NCBI RefSeq assembly: GCF_002091715.1
Contig: NZ_BDAG01000018.1
Coordinates: 1-64,000, forward strand
DNA length: 64,000 nt
Direction: 5' to 3'
Source: Pseudomonas migulae NBRC 103157
GTDB taxonomy: Bacteria; Pseudomonadota; Gammaproteobacteria; Pseudomonadales; Pseudomonadaceae
Below are positions 50,424 through 58,982 of the stretch, one piece after another. Every line of letters starts with the position of its first letter. The stretch's first letter is position 1. A model generated the notes under the pieces. That model was not told the DNA's origin and searched no databases. It worked only from the letters and a program-made list of their open reading frames with translations. The position numbers and the translations under genes are program-made.

Positions 50424-51533
50424 TCACACTCCTTTGCCTGCGTATTGCGGCATGGTGATGCACGCGACGTTACCGCCGCCGAGCAGGATTTCCCGGGAAT
50501 TTTCGATGCCGACGATCTTGTGCTGCGGGAACAGTTCGGCCAGCGTCGCCAGCGCCACCTGATCATTGCGATCGCCAAACAGCGGCACCACGATCGAGGT
50601 GTTGCCGGCGTAGTAGTTGATGTACGACGCGCAGATTCTGGTCCCGGCCTGCCGAGTGTGGGTGCTGTCTTGCTGATCCAGGCCTTCGGCTTCTTCCGCG
50701 GTCCATTCCAGCACGTCCGGTTGCGGCAGTTTGTGCACGATCAACTCGCGGCCGCGGCTGTCGCGGGTGCTGCGCAGAACGTCGTAGGCTTCCTGATAGA
50801 TTTCCCATTGCGGGTCATCGCGATTGTCGGTCCATTGCAGCACCACTTCACCGGGACGCACGAAGCACGCGAGGTCGTCGACATGGCCGTCGGTTTCGTC
50901 GAACTTGCAACCTCGCGGCAGCCAGATGACTTGCTCGGCGCCGAGGTAGTCCGTCAGCCGACGGGTGACTTCTTCCTTGCCCAGGTGCTGGTTGCGATTG
51001 CGGTTGAGCAGGCATTGTTCGGTGGTGAGAATGCTGCCCTGGCCATCGCTCTGGATGCCACCGAGTTCGGCAATCAGCGGTGCGCGGTAGCGGTCGAAGC
51101 GTTCGATTTCGAGGATTTTGCCGGCGATCTGGTCGTCCTTGTCCCACGGGTAGTACAAGCCACCGTCAAGGCCGCCGTAGGCGTTGAATTCGAAGTCGAC
51201 GCCCCGCACTTCGCCGCTGGCATCATTCACCACAAAGCACGGGCCGCTGTCGCGGAACCAGGTGTCGTTGCAGGTCATTTCCACCACGCGCACTTGCGGC
51301 GGAAGCTGACGGCGTGCCGTGGCGAATTGGGAGGCTGAGGCACACACGGTGACCGGTTCGCTGTGGGAAATAGCCGTGACGATCTGCACCCAGACTTTCT
51401 GCGCAGGCTTGGCGCCGTTACGCCAGACATCGGTGCGCTCCGGCCAGCCGAGCCAGCAACCGGCCTTGGTTTCGAATTCGCCGGGCAAGTGGAAGCCGTC
51501 TTGTTTTGGGGTGGAGTCGAGCAAACGTGCCAT
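50424..51533 (-). CDS. aguA: Agmatine deiminase
   Basis: Cytosolic hydrolase of 369 residues that converts agmatine to N-carbamoylputrescine and ammonia. Guanidino-modifying fold motifs are intact: GCWLGWPERTDVWRNGAKPA, NDTWFRDSGPCFVVND (substrate Asp), LPRGCKFDETDGHVDDLACF (catalytic His, Asp) and the nucleophile Cys near the C-terminus in ILLGGGNVACITMPQY. The last motif usually reads GGGNIHC, so the residue before Cys is Ala here. GAGG lies 8 bases before ATG. The partner aguB was not found in the window. A LysR gene upstream on the same strand may regulate it. Confidence 0.93.
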   Translation of the reverse strand: MARLLDSTPKQDGFHLPGEFETKAGCWLGWPERTDVWRNGAKPAQKVWVQIVTAISHSEPVTVCASASQFATARRQLPPQVRVVEMTCNDTWFRDSGPCFVVNDASGEVRGVDFEFNAYGGLDGGLYYPWDKDDQIAGKILEIERFDRYRAPLIAELGGIQSDGQGSILTTEQCLLNRNRNQHLGKEEVTRRLTDYLGAEQVIWLPRGCKFDETDGHVDDLACFVRPGEVVLQWTDNRDDPQWEIYQEAYDVLRSTRDSRGRELIVHKLPQPDVLEWTAEEAEGLDQQDSTHTRQAGTRICASYINYYAGNTSIVVPLFGDRNDQVALATLAELFPQHKIVGIENSREILLGGGNVACITMPQYAGKGV

Positions 51534-51633
51534 GGTCAAACCTCATCAGCGGGGATTGGAATGACCACAGGCTAAGGTCGCCGACGCCCTCCTCGCCAAC
51601 GATGATTATTTCGGAATACTTGAATTCAACTCA

Positions 51634-52518
51634 TCAATCGATCAGCTGATCGTTGAACCATTCGAGCATCTGCGCCACGGCCGGACGCTCCAGGCGTACC
51701 CGTTCGCACACGAGCGCGTATTGGCCCAATGCGGTCATGCTTGAGGTAAACGGGCGGACCAGGCGACCGCTGAGCAGATCTTCCTGCGCCGTCAGGTTAT
51801 CGCCCATCGCTACGCCCTGCCCCTGGGCCGCAGCCTCCAGCGCCAGCCCGGCATGGGCGAAATACAACTGTCGCTCGGGACGTTGATCGCCGGCATGGCT
51901 GGTGAGCCACGCCGTCCAGGTCTTGCCGTCCTGATCGTCATGCAGCAGGCAGTGGCGCGCCAGGTCCTTCGGGGTTTTCAAAGTGCCCTGGTTGAACAGG
52001 CCGGGGCTGCACACCGGGAAGAATTGCAACGCCGGCAACGGCTTGACGAAGTACGCGCTGCTGTCCACCGGGCCGGTGCCGTAAGTGATCGCCAGGTCGA
52101 TGTCTTCGCCCGGCGCGGTGGCGTCGATCGGCTGTTCGTAGAGGTGCAAGGTGATGTGCGGGTAGCGCGCATAGAAATCCGTGAGGCGACGCATCAACCA
52201 CTTTTGCGCCAGCTCGGCCGTCACCGCCAGGCGCAACACCGCCAGCGATGACGGATCGCGCAGTTCATCGCAGGCCTCGCCGATCAGTTCGAAGGCTTGC
52301 TGCAGGCTTTGCATCAGGCGCCCGGCGGCCATGGTCGGACGAATTTGCCGGCCTTCGCGGATGAACAGCGACACGCCCAGTTGCTCTTCGAGTTGACGGA
52401 TCTGATGACTGACGGCGCTGTCGGTGACGCACAACTCGGCGGCGGCCCGGCCGAAATGGGCATGGCGTGCAGCGCATTCGAAGGTCTTGAGGGCGGCCAG
52501 TGATGGTAATCGGCGCAT
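51634..52518 (-). CDS. LysR-family regulator, GcvA-like (upstream of aguA)
   Basis: Protein of 294 residues starting MRRLPSLAALKTFECAARHA, the GcvA/AmpR-type N-terminus. The HTH is FGRAAAELCVTDSAVSHQIR and the effector domain has IDLAITYGTGPVDSS and FFPVCSPGLFNQGTL. It is on the same strand as aguA, 100 bp upstream of that start, and may control the agmatine genes, replacing the TetR-type AguR known from P. aeruginosa; this is inference. The opposite flank holds a REPIN. Confidence 0.88.
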   Translation of the reverse strand: MRRLPSLAALKTFECAARHAHFGRAAAELCVTDSAVSHQIRQLEEQLGVSLFIREGRQIRPTMAAGRLMQSLQQAFELIGEACDELRDPSSLAVLRLAVTAELAQKWLMRRLTDFYARYPHITLHLYEQPIDATAPGEDIDLAITYGTGPVDSSAYFVKPLPALQFFPVCSPGLFNQGTLKTPKDLARHCLLHDDQDGKTWTAWLTSHAGDQRPERQLYFAHAGLALEAAAQGQGVAMGDNLTAQEDLLSGRLVRPFTSSMTALGQYALVCERVRLERPAVAQMLEWFNDQLID

Positions 52519-52591
52519 GAGTCGGTTCCCGGTTTGAGGTGCTAATGCTGACTGGATGGACGGTGGGCGTCCAGTCAGACCGCTTATCGTT

Positions 52592-52668
52592 CATCGCGAG
52601 CAAGCCCGCTCCCACATTGGATCTGTGTCGTTCACAAATCCAATGTGGGAGCGGGCTTGCTCGCGATG
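52592..52668. repeat. REPIN (GTGGGAGCGGGCTTGCTCGC type)
   Basis: ATCGCGAGCAAGCCCGCTCC and inverted TGTGGGAGCGGGCTTGCTCG; a further inner 7-bp repeat (TTGGATCT / CCAATG) makes the loop short. Lies between the divergent LysR and GFA genes. Confidence 0.92.
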
Positions 52669-52734
52669 GCGTCGGCACTTACACCGCAAATCTTCTAGGC
52701 TGAAACCAACCACTTGACCCCACCGGAGGCCCCC

Positions 52735-53223
52735 ATGCAACTCGAAGGCTCCTGCCATTGCGGCGCCGTGTCGTTCAGTCTGACCAGCGCCCACCCCTAT
52801 CCTTATCAACGTTGCTACTGCTCGATCTGCCGCAAGACCCAGGGCGGTGGCGGTTACTCGGTCAACATCGCCGGCGATGCCGCCAGCCTCAAGGTACGCG
52901 GTCGCAAATCCATCGCGATCTACCACGCGCGGCTCAAGGATGACGGCGACAAACGCGCCCACCGCAGCACGGCAGAGCGGCATTTCTGCTCGGTGTGTGG
53001 CTCGGGGTTGTGGCTGTTCAGCCCGGAATGGCCGGAGCTTGTTCACCCGTTCGCCTCAGCCATCGACACGGCGCTACCCGTGCCGCCCGAGTACACGCAC
53101 GTGATGCTCGGATCGAAAGCGCCGTGGGTGGAGGTTCCCGCGCATCACGGTGATCGGCATTGCGAGATCTGGCCCGAAGAATCCATCGCGCAGTGGCATG
53201 AGCGTCTGCGTCTGGTGCGCTGA
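52735..53223 (+). CDS. GFA-family (glutathione-dependent formaldehyde-activating-like) zinc protein
   Basis: Protein of 162 residues from ATG at 52735. The Mss4-like zinc fold is recognised by LEGSCHCGAVSFSLTSA, then YQRCYCSICRKTQGGGGYSV, and FCSVCGSGLWLF; these cysteine pairs hold structural and catalytic zinc in the Gfa family. Many members are not real S-hydroxymethylglutathione synthases, so activity is uncertain. It is an isolated gene, and its 119-bp downstream gap carries the promoter element of the next receptor gene. Confidence 0.86.
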   Translation: MQLEGSCHCGAVSFSLTSAHPYPYQRCYCSICRKTQGGGGYSVNIAGDAASLKVRGRKSIAIYHARLKDDGDKRAHRSTAERHFCSVCGSGLWLFSPEWPELVHPFASAIDTALPVPPEYTHVMLGSKAPWVEVPAHHGDRHCEIWPEESIAQWHERLRLVR

Positions 53224-53261
53224 ATCAAGAAAAAACACGGACCTCGAATTTTTTACACACG

Positions 53262-53310
53262 GCAGTTCCCTTTTGCGTTTTTCGTTCGGTTAACCCTCAG
53301 AAGCCTTTCA
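53262..53310 (+). promoter_or_regulatory. 49-bp element upstream of TonB receptor B, shared with receptor A
   Basis: Matches 33716-33764 at 46 of 49 positions, including the uninterrupted GCAGTTCCCTTTTGCGTTT. It ends 32 bases before the ATG at 53343. Likely promoter for the ECF sigma factor at 32183; inferred from the sharing. Confidence 0.65.
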
Positions 53311-53342
53311 CTTACCGAACGATTCGATACAAAGGGATCTCC

Positions 53343-55592
53343 ATGTCGCACCCACTTGCCGCACGTTTTCGTTTCGCCCTGTGCCCCTTGGCACTGGCCC
53401 TGCCAGCCGCGCTGCTGAGCCTTTCCTACACGGCCCACGCCGCCGAAACGGTTGAAAGCAAACCGGCTTCCAAAGACGACGGCGCGCTGCAACTGGGTAC
53501 GACGAGTATTTCTGCCGTAGGCTTGGGCGAGACCACCGAGGACACTCATTCCTACACCACGGGCTCGACGTCCTCGGCCACCGGCCTGGCGTTGTCGCCA
53601 CGTGAAACGCCGCAATCGGTCACCGTGGTCACCCGTCAGCAAATGGACGATCGCGGTGTGCAGAGCGTCAGCGACGCGTTGCGCAATGCCCCCGGCGTCT
53701 CGACGCAAAAGTACGACAGTGACCGTACCGAGTTTTCCGCCCGTGGTTTTGCCATCACCAACTTCCAGTACGACGGGGTCAACCAGCCGTATGACGGCGT
53801 CTACGGTGAGAACCCGAACAACAGCGATGACGCGGCGAGCCTCGACCGCATCGAAATCGTCAAGGGTTCGACCGGCCTGATGACGGGTTCGGGTGATCCG
53901 TCCGCCACCGTCAACCTGATTCGCAAGAAGCCGACCAAGGAATTCAAGGCCTCGCTCAGCGGCACGGTCGGTTCGTGGGACAGCTACCGCACCACCGGCG
54001 ATGTTTCCGGGCCGTTGAACGATACCGGCAGCGTACGCGGCCGCTTCGTCGGTTCGTACCAGGACAAGAATTCCTACATCGATCACTACAGCCAGAAGAA
54101 AGACCTGTTTTACGGCATCCTCGAAGCCGACCTGACGGACGACACCTTACTGACCTTCGGCATCGACAAATCCAGCGCCACCCCGCGCGGCACCTCCTGG
54201 ACCGGCAACACGGTGTACTTCGCCGACGGCGGCCGCACCGATTTCTCGCGCAGCTTCAACCCGGGCGCCGACTGGAGCCGTCGCGATTTCGACACGGTCA
54301 CCTACTTCACCTCGCTGGAACAGACGCTGGCCAATGACTGGAAACTCAAGGTCAATCTCAACCAGAAAACCACCGATCACGATACGCGCCTGGCCTCGGC
54401 CAGCGGCGGCGCACCGGACCGCGCCACCGGTGAAGGCATGTTCCTTTACTGGGGTCGCTGGGAAGGTCATCGCGTGCAGAACACGGCGGACGTGAACGTC
54501 TCCGGGCCGTTCACCCTGGGCGGTCGCGAGCACGAACTGGTGGCCGGCTTCATGACCTCCCATGCCCGCCAGACCGGCGCGACGTTCGACAGCGTTATCC
54601 CCGGCGCCGGAGGTGTGCCGGGCAGCATCTATGACTGGAAAGGCGATCTGCCGGAGCAGGATTTCCCGAAAAACGGCAAGTACGAGCGCACTACCAGCCA
54701 GAACGGCGCTTACCTGGCCACGCGCCTGCGCCCGACCGATGACCTGTCGATCATCCTCGGCAGCCGCGTGAGCACCTTCAAGTACAACGAGGATTACAGC
54801 TACTACCCGGGCGCCGGCCAGACCGACACCCAAACCAGCTACAAGGAACACGGCGTCGTCACCCCTTACGCCGGTGTGATCTATGACCTGGATGACACGT
54901 ATTCGGTCTACGCCAGCTACACCAACATTTACCAGCCGCAGACCTACAAGGACGCCGCCGGTTCGACCCTGAAGCCGGTTGAAGGCAACAGCTACGAGAC
55001 CGGGCTGAAAGCGGCGTACCTCGAAGGCAAACTGAACGCCAGCCTGGCCTTCTTCCGTATCGAGCAGGAAAACATCGCCCAATACGTCACCACCGACAGC
55101 ACTGGGCAGGACGTGTACGAAGCCATCCCCGGGGCCATCACCAGAGGCGTAGAGCTGGAACTGGCGGGCGAACTGTCCGATGGCTGGAACCTGTCGGCCG
55201 GCTACACCTATGCTCGTACCCGCGACAAGGATGAGCAACGGATCTACGGCTTCCCGCTGGCCACCACCAAACCTGAACACGTCGTGCGCACGTTCACCAC
55301 CTACCGTTTGCCTGGCGCACTGGACAAGGTCACCGTCGGTGGCGGCGTGAGCTGGCAGAGCGCTTTCTACGGTCAGAGCTTCAGCCCTACCGAGGGCAGC
55401 ACTTCGCTCAAACAGGGCGGCTACACCCTCGTGGACCTGATGACCCGTTATCAGTACAACGAGCACCTGAGCTTCACCGCCAACGCCAACAACGTTTTCG
55501 ACAAGAAGTACCTGACGGGCCTGGGCAACTTCGGTACCACGTTCTACGGCGAGCCACGCAACCTGATGCTGACCACCCGTTGGGATTTCTAA
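53343..55592 (+). CDS. TonB-dependent siderophore receptor without signalling domain (receptor B)
   Basis: Outer-membrane receptor of 749 residues, close paralogue of receptor A. The signal peptide (FRFALCPLALALPAALLSLS) aligns with A's. It lacks the STN domain: the mature protein goes straight to the plug (RETPQSVTVVTRQQMDDRG, VEIVKGSTGLMTGSGDPSAT, written here IEIVKG). The barrel ends in TTRWDF. AAAGGGA lies 6-7 bases before ATG. With no STN it cannot signal to FecR itself and probably depends on receptor A for induction. The ligand is unknown. Confidence 0.92.
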   Translation: MSHPLAARFRFALCPLALALPAALLSLSYTAHAAETVESKPASKDDGALQLGTTSISAVGLGETTEDTHSYTTGSTSSATGLALSPRETPQSVTVVTRQQMDDRGVQSVSDALRNAPGVSTQKYDSDRTEFSARGFAITNFQYDGVNQPYDGVYGENPNNSDDAASLDRIEIVKGSTGLMTGSGDPSATVNLIRKKPTKEFKASLSGTVGSWDSYRTTGDVSGPLNDTGSVRGRFVGSYQDKNSYIDHYSQKKDLFYGILEADLTDDTLLTFGIDKSSATPRGTSWTGNTVYFADGGRTDFSRSFNPGADWSRRDFDTVTYFTSLEQTLANDWKLKVNLNQKTTDHDTRLASASGGAPDRATGEGMFLYWGRWEGHRVQNTADVNVSGPFTLGGREHELVAGFMTSHARQTGATFDSVIPGAGGVPGSIYDWKGDLPEQDFPKNGKYERTTSQNGAYLATRLRPTDDLSIILGSRVSTFKYNEDYSYYPGAGQTDTQTSYKEHGVVTPYAGVIYDLDDTYSVYASYTNIYQPQTYKDAAGSTLKPVEGNSYETGLKAAYLEGKLNASLAFFRIEQENIAQYVTTDSTGQDVYEAIPGAITRGVELELAGELSDGWNLSAGYTYARTRDKDEQRIYGFPLATTKPEHVVRTFTTYRLPGALDKVTVGGGVSWQSAFYGQSFSPTEGSTSLKQGGYTLVDLMTRYQYNEHLSFTANANNVFDKKYLTGLGNFGTTFYGEPRNLMLTTRWDF

Positions 55593-55633
55593 GCTGAACA
55601 GCATCGGCTGAATCAGCTGGCGAAACTTGACCC

Positions 55634-55726
55634 TGTAGGAGCCGAGCTTGCTCGCGATAGCGGTCTGTCAGCTACATGCATGTCGAACGTAGCGCCGTCA
55701 TCGCGAACAAGCTCGACTCCTGCAGG
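55634..55726. repeat. REPIN (GTAGGAGCCGAGCTTGCTCG type)
   Basis: GTAGGAGCCGAGCTTGCTCG and the degenerate inverted ATCGCGAACAAGCTCGACTC, downstream of receptor B. Confidence 0.82.
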
Positions 55727-55761
55727 GCACTGGGGATTAGGGGCTCAGCTCTATTCACAGT

Positions 55762-55792
55762 CTTTGACAGTTTCCCGACAAAGCTGTCAAAG
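55762..55792. promoter_or_regulatory. 9-bp perfect inverted repeat upstream of mipA
   Basis: CTTTGACAG and CTGTCAAAG are separated by 13 bases. It ends 56 bases before the mipA ATG. The arms contain TTGACA, a perfect -35 hexamer, so it may be an operator over the promoter. Function is inferred. Confidence 0.45.
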
Positions 55793-55848
55793 ATTGCCGG
55801 CCGGCACCCGCCTAGCATGGGCGCATCCAATCTCCCTCGGGTGCTTCC

Positions 55849-56637
55849 ATGTATCGTTCGCTGTGTCTGTCGCTGACTTCATTCTGCCTGCTCCTCCCCT
55901 CCACCTCCTTGCATGCCGAAGACTGGCGCTACAGCCTGCGGGCCGGAGCCGCCAGTGCGCCGCGTTACAGCGGCAGCGATGAACGCGTGGTGGCGCCGCT
56001 GCTGGGCGGGGAAATCGTCAGCCCTTATGGCTTCTTTCTGGACACTGGAAAGGGTCTGGGCTGGGCGTTTGACGAGGATGACTTCGGCCTCAGCGTGTAC
56101 GTCGGCGCCAGTGATGTGCGCAAGGATCGCAAGACCGGATTCAAAGGTTCCGATGAGCTGGACGGCATGGGCTCGATCAAGTCACGCCCGGTACTGGGGC
56201 TCGACGGCACGTATCGCATGGGCCCGATCATTTTCGGCGCGAGTTTTGAACATGCGCTGGAAAAAGACGATGACGACCACGACACGGGCTCCGCCTGGAA
56301 TCGCTTGAAACTGAGCATCAGCGCACCGTTTTACGAGGGTGACCATGGCAAGGTCGTGGGCAGCCTCAACAGTCAGTTTGGCGACGGCGATTACATGCGC
56401 ACCTGGTATGGCGTCAGCACGGCTCAGGCGTCGCGCAGTCAGTTCCGGGCGTATGACGCTCATGGCGGGCTGGTGAGTCGTGGAGCGGATCTGACCTGGT
56501 CGTTGCCGATCAATGATCAATGGAGCGTGTCGACGGTGTTGGCCGTGCAGTATCTGGCCAAGGAGGCGGCGGACAGCCCGATTGTCGAGCGGCGGATGCA
56601 GAGTTCGTTGGCTGGGCAGGTGATTTACAGCTTTTGA
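55849..56637 (+). CDS. MipA/OmpV-family outer-membrane protein
   Basis: Beta-barrel protein of 262 residues with a signal peptide (LTSFCLLLPSTSLHA). The mature part starts EDWRYSLRAGAASAPRYSGS, the MipA hallmark, with VAPLLGGEIVSPYGFFLDTG, and closes with a C-terminal aromatic (GQVIYSF). The name-giving E. coli MipA is a scaffold for murein synthases and lytic transglycosylase. It converges with an RstB-like kinase gene and its promoter carries a perfect inverted repeat, so control by that two-component system is possible; in P. aeruginosa a mipA-type gene is, from memory, linked to the ParRS system. Confidence 0.87.
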   Translation: MYRSLCLSLTSFCLLLPSTSLHAEDWRYSLRAGAASAPRYSGSDERVVAPLLGGEIVSPYGFFLDTGKGLGWAFDEDDFGLSVYVGASDVRKDRKTGFKGSDELDGMGSIKSRPVLGLDGTYRMGPIIFGASFEHALEKDDDDHDTGSAWNRLKLSISAPFYEGDHGKVVGSLNSQFGDGDYMRTWYGVSTAQASRSQFRAYDAHGGLVSRGADLTWSLPINDQWSVSTVLAVQYLAKEAADSPIVERRMQSSLAGQVIYSF

Positions 56638-56660
56638 GTTGAGGTGATGCGGACGGCCTC

Positions 56661-56738
56661 TTCGCGGGCAAGCCCGCTCCCACATTGGATCTATGCCGTT
56701 CACCAATCCAATGTGGGAGCGGGCTTGCTCGCGATGGG
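56661..56738. repeat. REPIN (GTGGGAGCGGGCTTGCTCGC type)
   Basis: TTCGCGGGCAAGCCCGCTCC and inverted TGTGGGAGCGGGCTTGCTCG, between the converging mipA and kinase genes. Confidence 0.92.
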
Positions 56739-56757
56739 GCCCGCAAGAGCAACACCA

Positions 56758-58044
56758 TTAATCCAGATGCGCCCACGTCATACGAAACGACGCCCCACCC
56801 CACGGCGAATCCGCCACTTCCACTTGCCCGCCATGGGACTGCGACACCCGCCTGACCAGCGCCAACCCCAAACCAAACCCACCCGTGCGGCGATCACGGC
56901 TGGCGTCCAGACGCGAAAACGGCTCAAAAATCATCTCCCGACCGGCCACCGGCACACCCGGCCCATCGTCATTGACCTGCACTTCGTAATGATCGCCGGT
57001 GCGCACCAGCGACACTTCCACCCGCGCCTCGGCATAGCGAATGGCATTGCGCAGCAGGTTGATCACCGCCCGCGCCATGAAGCGCGGTTCGATACGCACC
57101 TCATCCACCCGGCATTCGACAATCAGCAGCTGGACCCCGGCCGCCTCGGCCTCCAGCGCGACACTGCCGACCACGCTGTCGAGCCAGCTGTTAGCCTGGA
57201 TATTCTCCCGGGTGATCACCGTCGCACCGCGCTCGAGACTGGCGTAGGTCAGCAGCTCCGACACCATCTCTTCCAGCTCGCCGAGGTCGGCGTACATGTC
57301 GGCAATCAGCTCGCGGTTCTGGGTCGGATCAGGCTGCTGCTTGAGCTGGTCGAGCTCGAACGACAACCGCGCAATGGGCGTACGCAATTCATGGGACACC
57401 GCGTTGGTCAGCTCACGCTGATTGGCGATCAGGCCTTCGATACGCGCAGCCATCAGGTTGAAGTGTTCAGACAGGTCGCGGATGTTCGAGCGTTTCGACA
57501 ATCGGATGCGTGACGACAAATCGTTATCGCCAAAACGCTCGGCCGCCAGGCGCAGTTTTTCCAGATCGCGCCAGTGTGGACGTACCCAGAAAATCAACAC
57601 CAGCCCGATCATCACCGCAATCATCAGATAGGCCGCGGCAATGTAGAACGGCATCAGACTCGGCTCGGCCGGCAACTTGATGCTGAGCAGCTGCGAACCG
57701 TCGTCAATGCGCGAGATGAACTGCGTGTACTTGTCGCGCAGCACCAGCTGGCCTTGGGCCAACTCGGCTTTTTCCTGATCGGTCAGGGCCAGTTGATCGG
57801 TCTCGACCAGGCTCAGGCCCAGGCCGTAATGGGGGCGCACGGCTTCCAGTTGGCGTTCACGGGCCGCACTGTCCAGGCCGCGCAATTGCTCCACCAGCGA
57901 CCAGGCCTGGCCACGTACCGCCTCGCGGTTGTAGCTCTGCATCTGACCGTCGAGCAGCGCATCGAACGTGCGCTCGACGGTTTGCAGCCCCAGGATCAGG
58001 CCAACCGTCATCACCAGAAACAGCCCGAGAAATAACCGCAGCAT
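56758..58044 (-). CDS. RstB-like sensor histidine kinase
   Basis: Membrane kinase of 428 residues. First span at residues 1-22 (LRLFLGLFLVMTVGLILGL), periplasmic sensor about 23-130, second span about 132-155 (FYIAAAYLMIAVMIGLVLIF), a HAMP linker, the phospho-His box NAVSHELRTPIARLSFELDQ, and the ATPase with N box NLLRNAIRYA, G1 DDGPGVP and G2 GGFGLGLALV. The ATG starts immediately after the response-regulator stop. The signal is unknown; related systems respond to low magnesium, acid or cationic peptides. Confidence 0.92.
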   Translation of the reverse strand: MLRLFLGLFLVMTVGLILGLQTVERTFDALLDGQMQSYNREAVRGQAWSLVEQLRGLDSAARERQLEAVRPHYGLGLSLVETDQLALTDQEKAELAQGQLVLRDKYTQFISRIDDGSQLLSIKLPAEPSLMPFYIAAAYLMIAVMIGLVLIFWVRPHWRDLEKLRLAAERFGDNDLSSRIRLSKRSNIRDLSEHFNLMAARIEGLIANQRELTNAVSHELRTPIARLSFELDQLKQQPDPTQNRELIADMYADLGELEEMVSELLTYASLERGATVITRENIQANSWLDSVVGSVALEAEAAGVQLLIVECRVDEVRIEPRFMARAVINLLRNAIRYAEARVEVSLVRTGDHYEVQVNDDGPGVPVAGREMIFEPFSRLDASRDRRTGGFGLGLALVRRVSQSHGGQVEVADSPWGGASFRMTWAHLD

Positions 58045-58752
58045 CTACAGCTCCCACGCAAACGGATTGAACAGGTAACCCTTGCCCCAGATGGTCTTGA
58101 TGCACACCGGTTCGCGCGGGTTGTCCTTGAGCTTGCCGCGCAACTTGCTGATGTAGACGTCGACGCTGCGGTTGAGCCCATCGAAAGCGATGCCGCGCAT
58201 GCGGTTGAGAATGTCATCGCGGGACAGGATCTTGCCCGCGGCGCTGGCCAGCAACCACAGCAGCTCGAACTCCATGGTGGTCAACTCGATGCCCTCGCCC
58301 GCCAACCGCACTTCACGGCAACTGCGGTCGATACTCAGATGGCCGAACTCCAGCGCGCTGCACACGCTGCTGTCCGGCGTTTGCCGACGTTGCAACGCAC
58401 GCAGGCGGGCCAGCAACACCGGTGGCTTGATCGGCTTGATCACGTAGTCGTCGGCGCCGGATTCCAGGCCGAGGATGTGGTCGAGGTCATCTTCCTTGGC
58501 GGTGAGGATGACGATCGGCGTGTCGGACACGCTGCGAATTTCGCGGCACACGTGCAGGCCGCTCTGGCCCGGCAGCATCAGGTCGAGAACAACGATTTTC
58601 GGTTTGAAGTCGAGAAAAGCTGCCAACGCGAGGTCGCCGCGGTGCACCTGCAAAACCTCAAAGCCATGTTGAGACAGGAAATGCGCTATCAGCCCGGAGA
58701 GCCGCTCGTCGTCTTCCACCAGCAATACTTTGCCAAAACCCAGGTTATCCAT
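58045..58752 (-). CDS. RstA-like OmpR-family response regulator
   Basis: Regulator of 235 residues from ATG at 58752. The receiver has the acidic pair in KVLLVEDDERLSGL, the phospho-Asp in IVVLDLMLPGQSGLHV and the conserved Thr/Lys in IVILTAKEDD and DDYVIKPIKP. The C-terminal winged helix is LTTMEFELLWLLASAAGKIL, DGLNRSVDVYISKLRGKLKD and TIWGKGYLFNP. It forms an operon with the kinase (zero gap). The in-frame upstream extension to 58833 lacks family support. A terminator facing this gene separates it from miaE. Confidence 0.93.
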   Translation of the reverse strand: MDNLGFGKVLLVEDDERLSGLIAHFLSQHGFEVLQVHRGDLALAAFLDFKPKIVVLDLMLPGQSGLHVCREIRSVSDTPIVILTAKEDDLDHILGLESGADDYVIKPIKPPVLLARLRALQRRQTPDSSVCSALEFGHLSIDRSCREVRLAGEGIELTTMEFELLWLLASAAGKILSRDDILNRMRGIAFDGLNRSVDVYISKLRGKLKDNPREPVCIKTIWGKGYLFNPFAWEL

Positions 58753-58831
58753 AACGAACGCTTGCCAACCCTTGAGTGAAGTGGGCGGCATTATGGCGCC
58801 AATCAGTGACGGGGCGGAGATGACGGACAGC

Positions 58832-58859
58832 AAAAACCGGCCTCTTGGGCCGGTTTTCA
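58832..58859 (-). terminator. Rho-independent terminator downstream of miaE
   Basis: Read on the minus strand: AAAACCGGCC, short loop, GGCCGGTTTTTG. It stops transcription of miaE before the response-regulator promoter. Confidence 0.85.
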
Positions 58860-58915
58860 GTAATCTTTCATACTCTTAAGAGTTTTTAACAATATTGAAT
58901 CAAGACGCGACATTT

Positions 58916-58981
58916 GTAGGAGCCGGCTTGCTGGCGATGGCGTCTCTGAGATCGCTATCGCCAGCAAGCCGGCTCCTACAG
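58916..58981. repeat. REPIN (GTAGGAGCCGGCTTGCTGGC type), short loop
   Basis: GTAGGAGCCGGCTTGCTGGC and inverted ATCGCCAGCAAGCCGGCTCC with only about 20 bases between, immediately after the miaE stop. Confidence 0.93.
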
Positions 58982-58982
58982 G

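Noticed and set aside
54147..55604. 485-codon frame antisense to TonB receptor B
   Set aside because: Shadow of the receptor gene.
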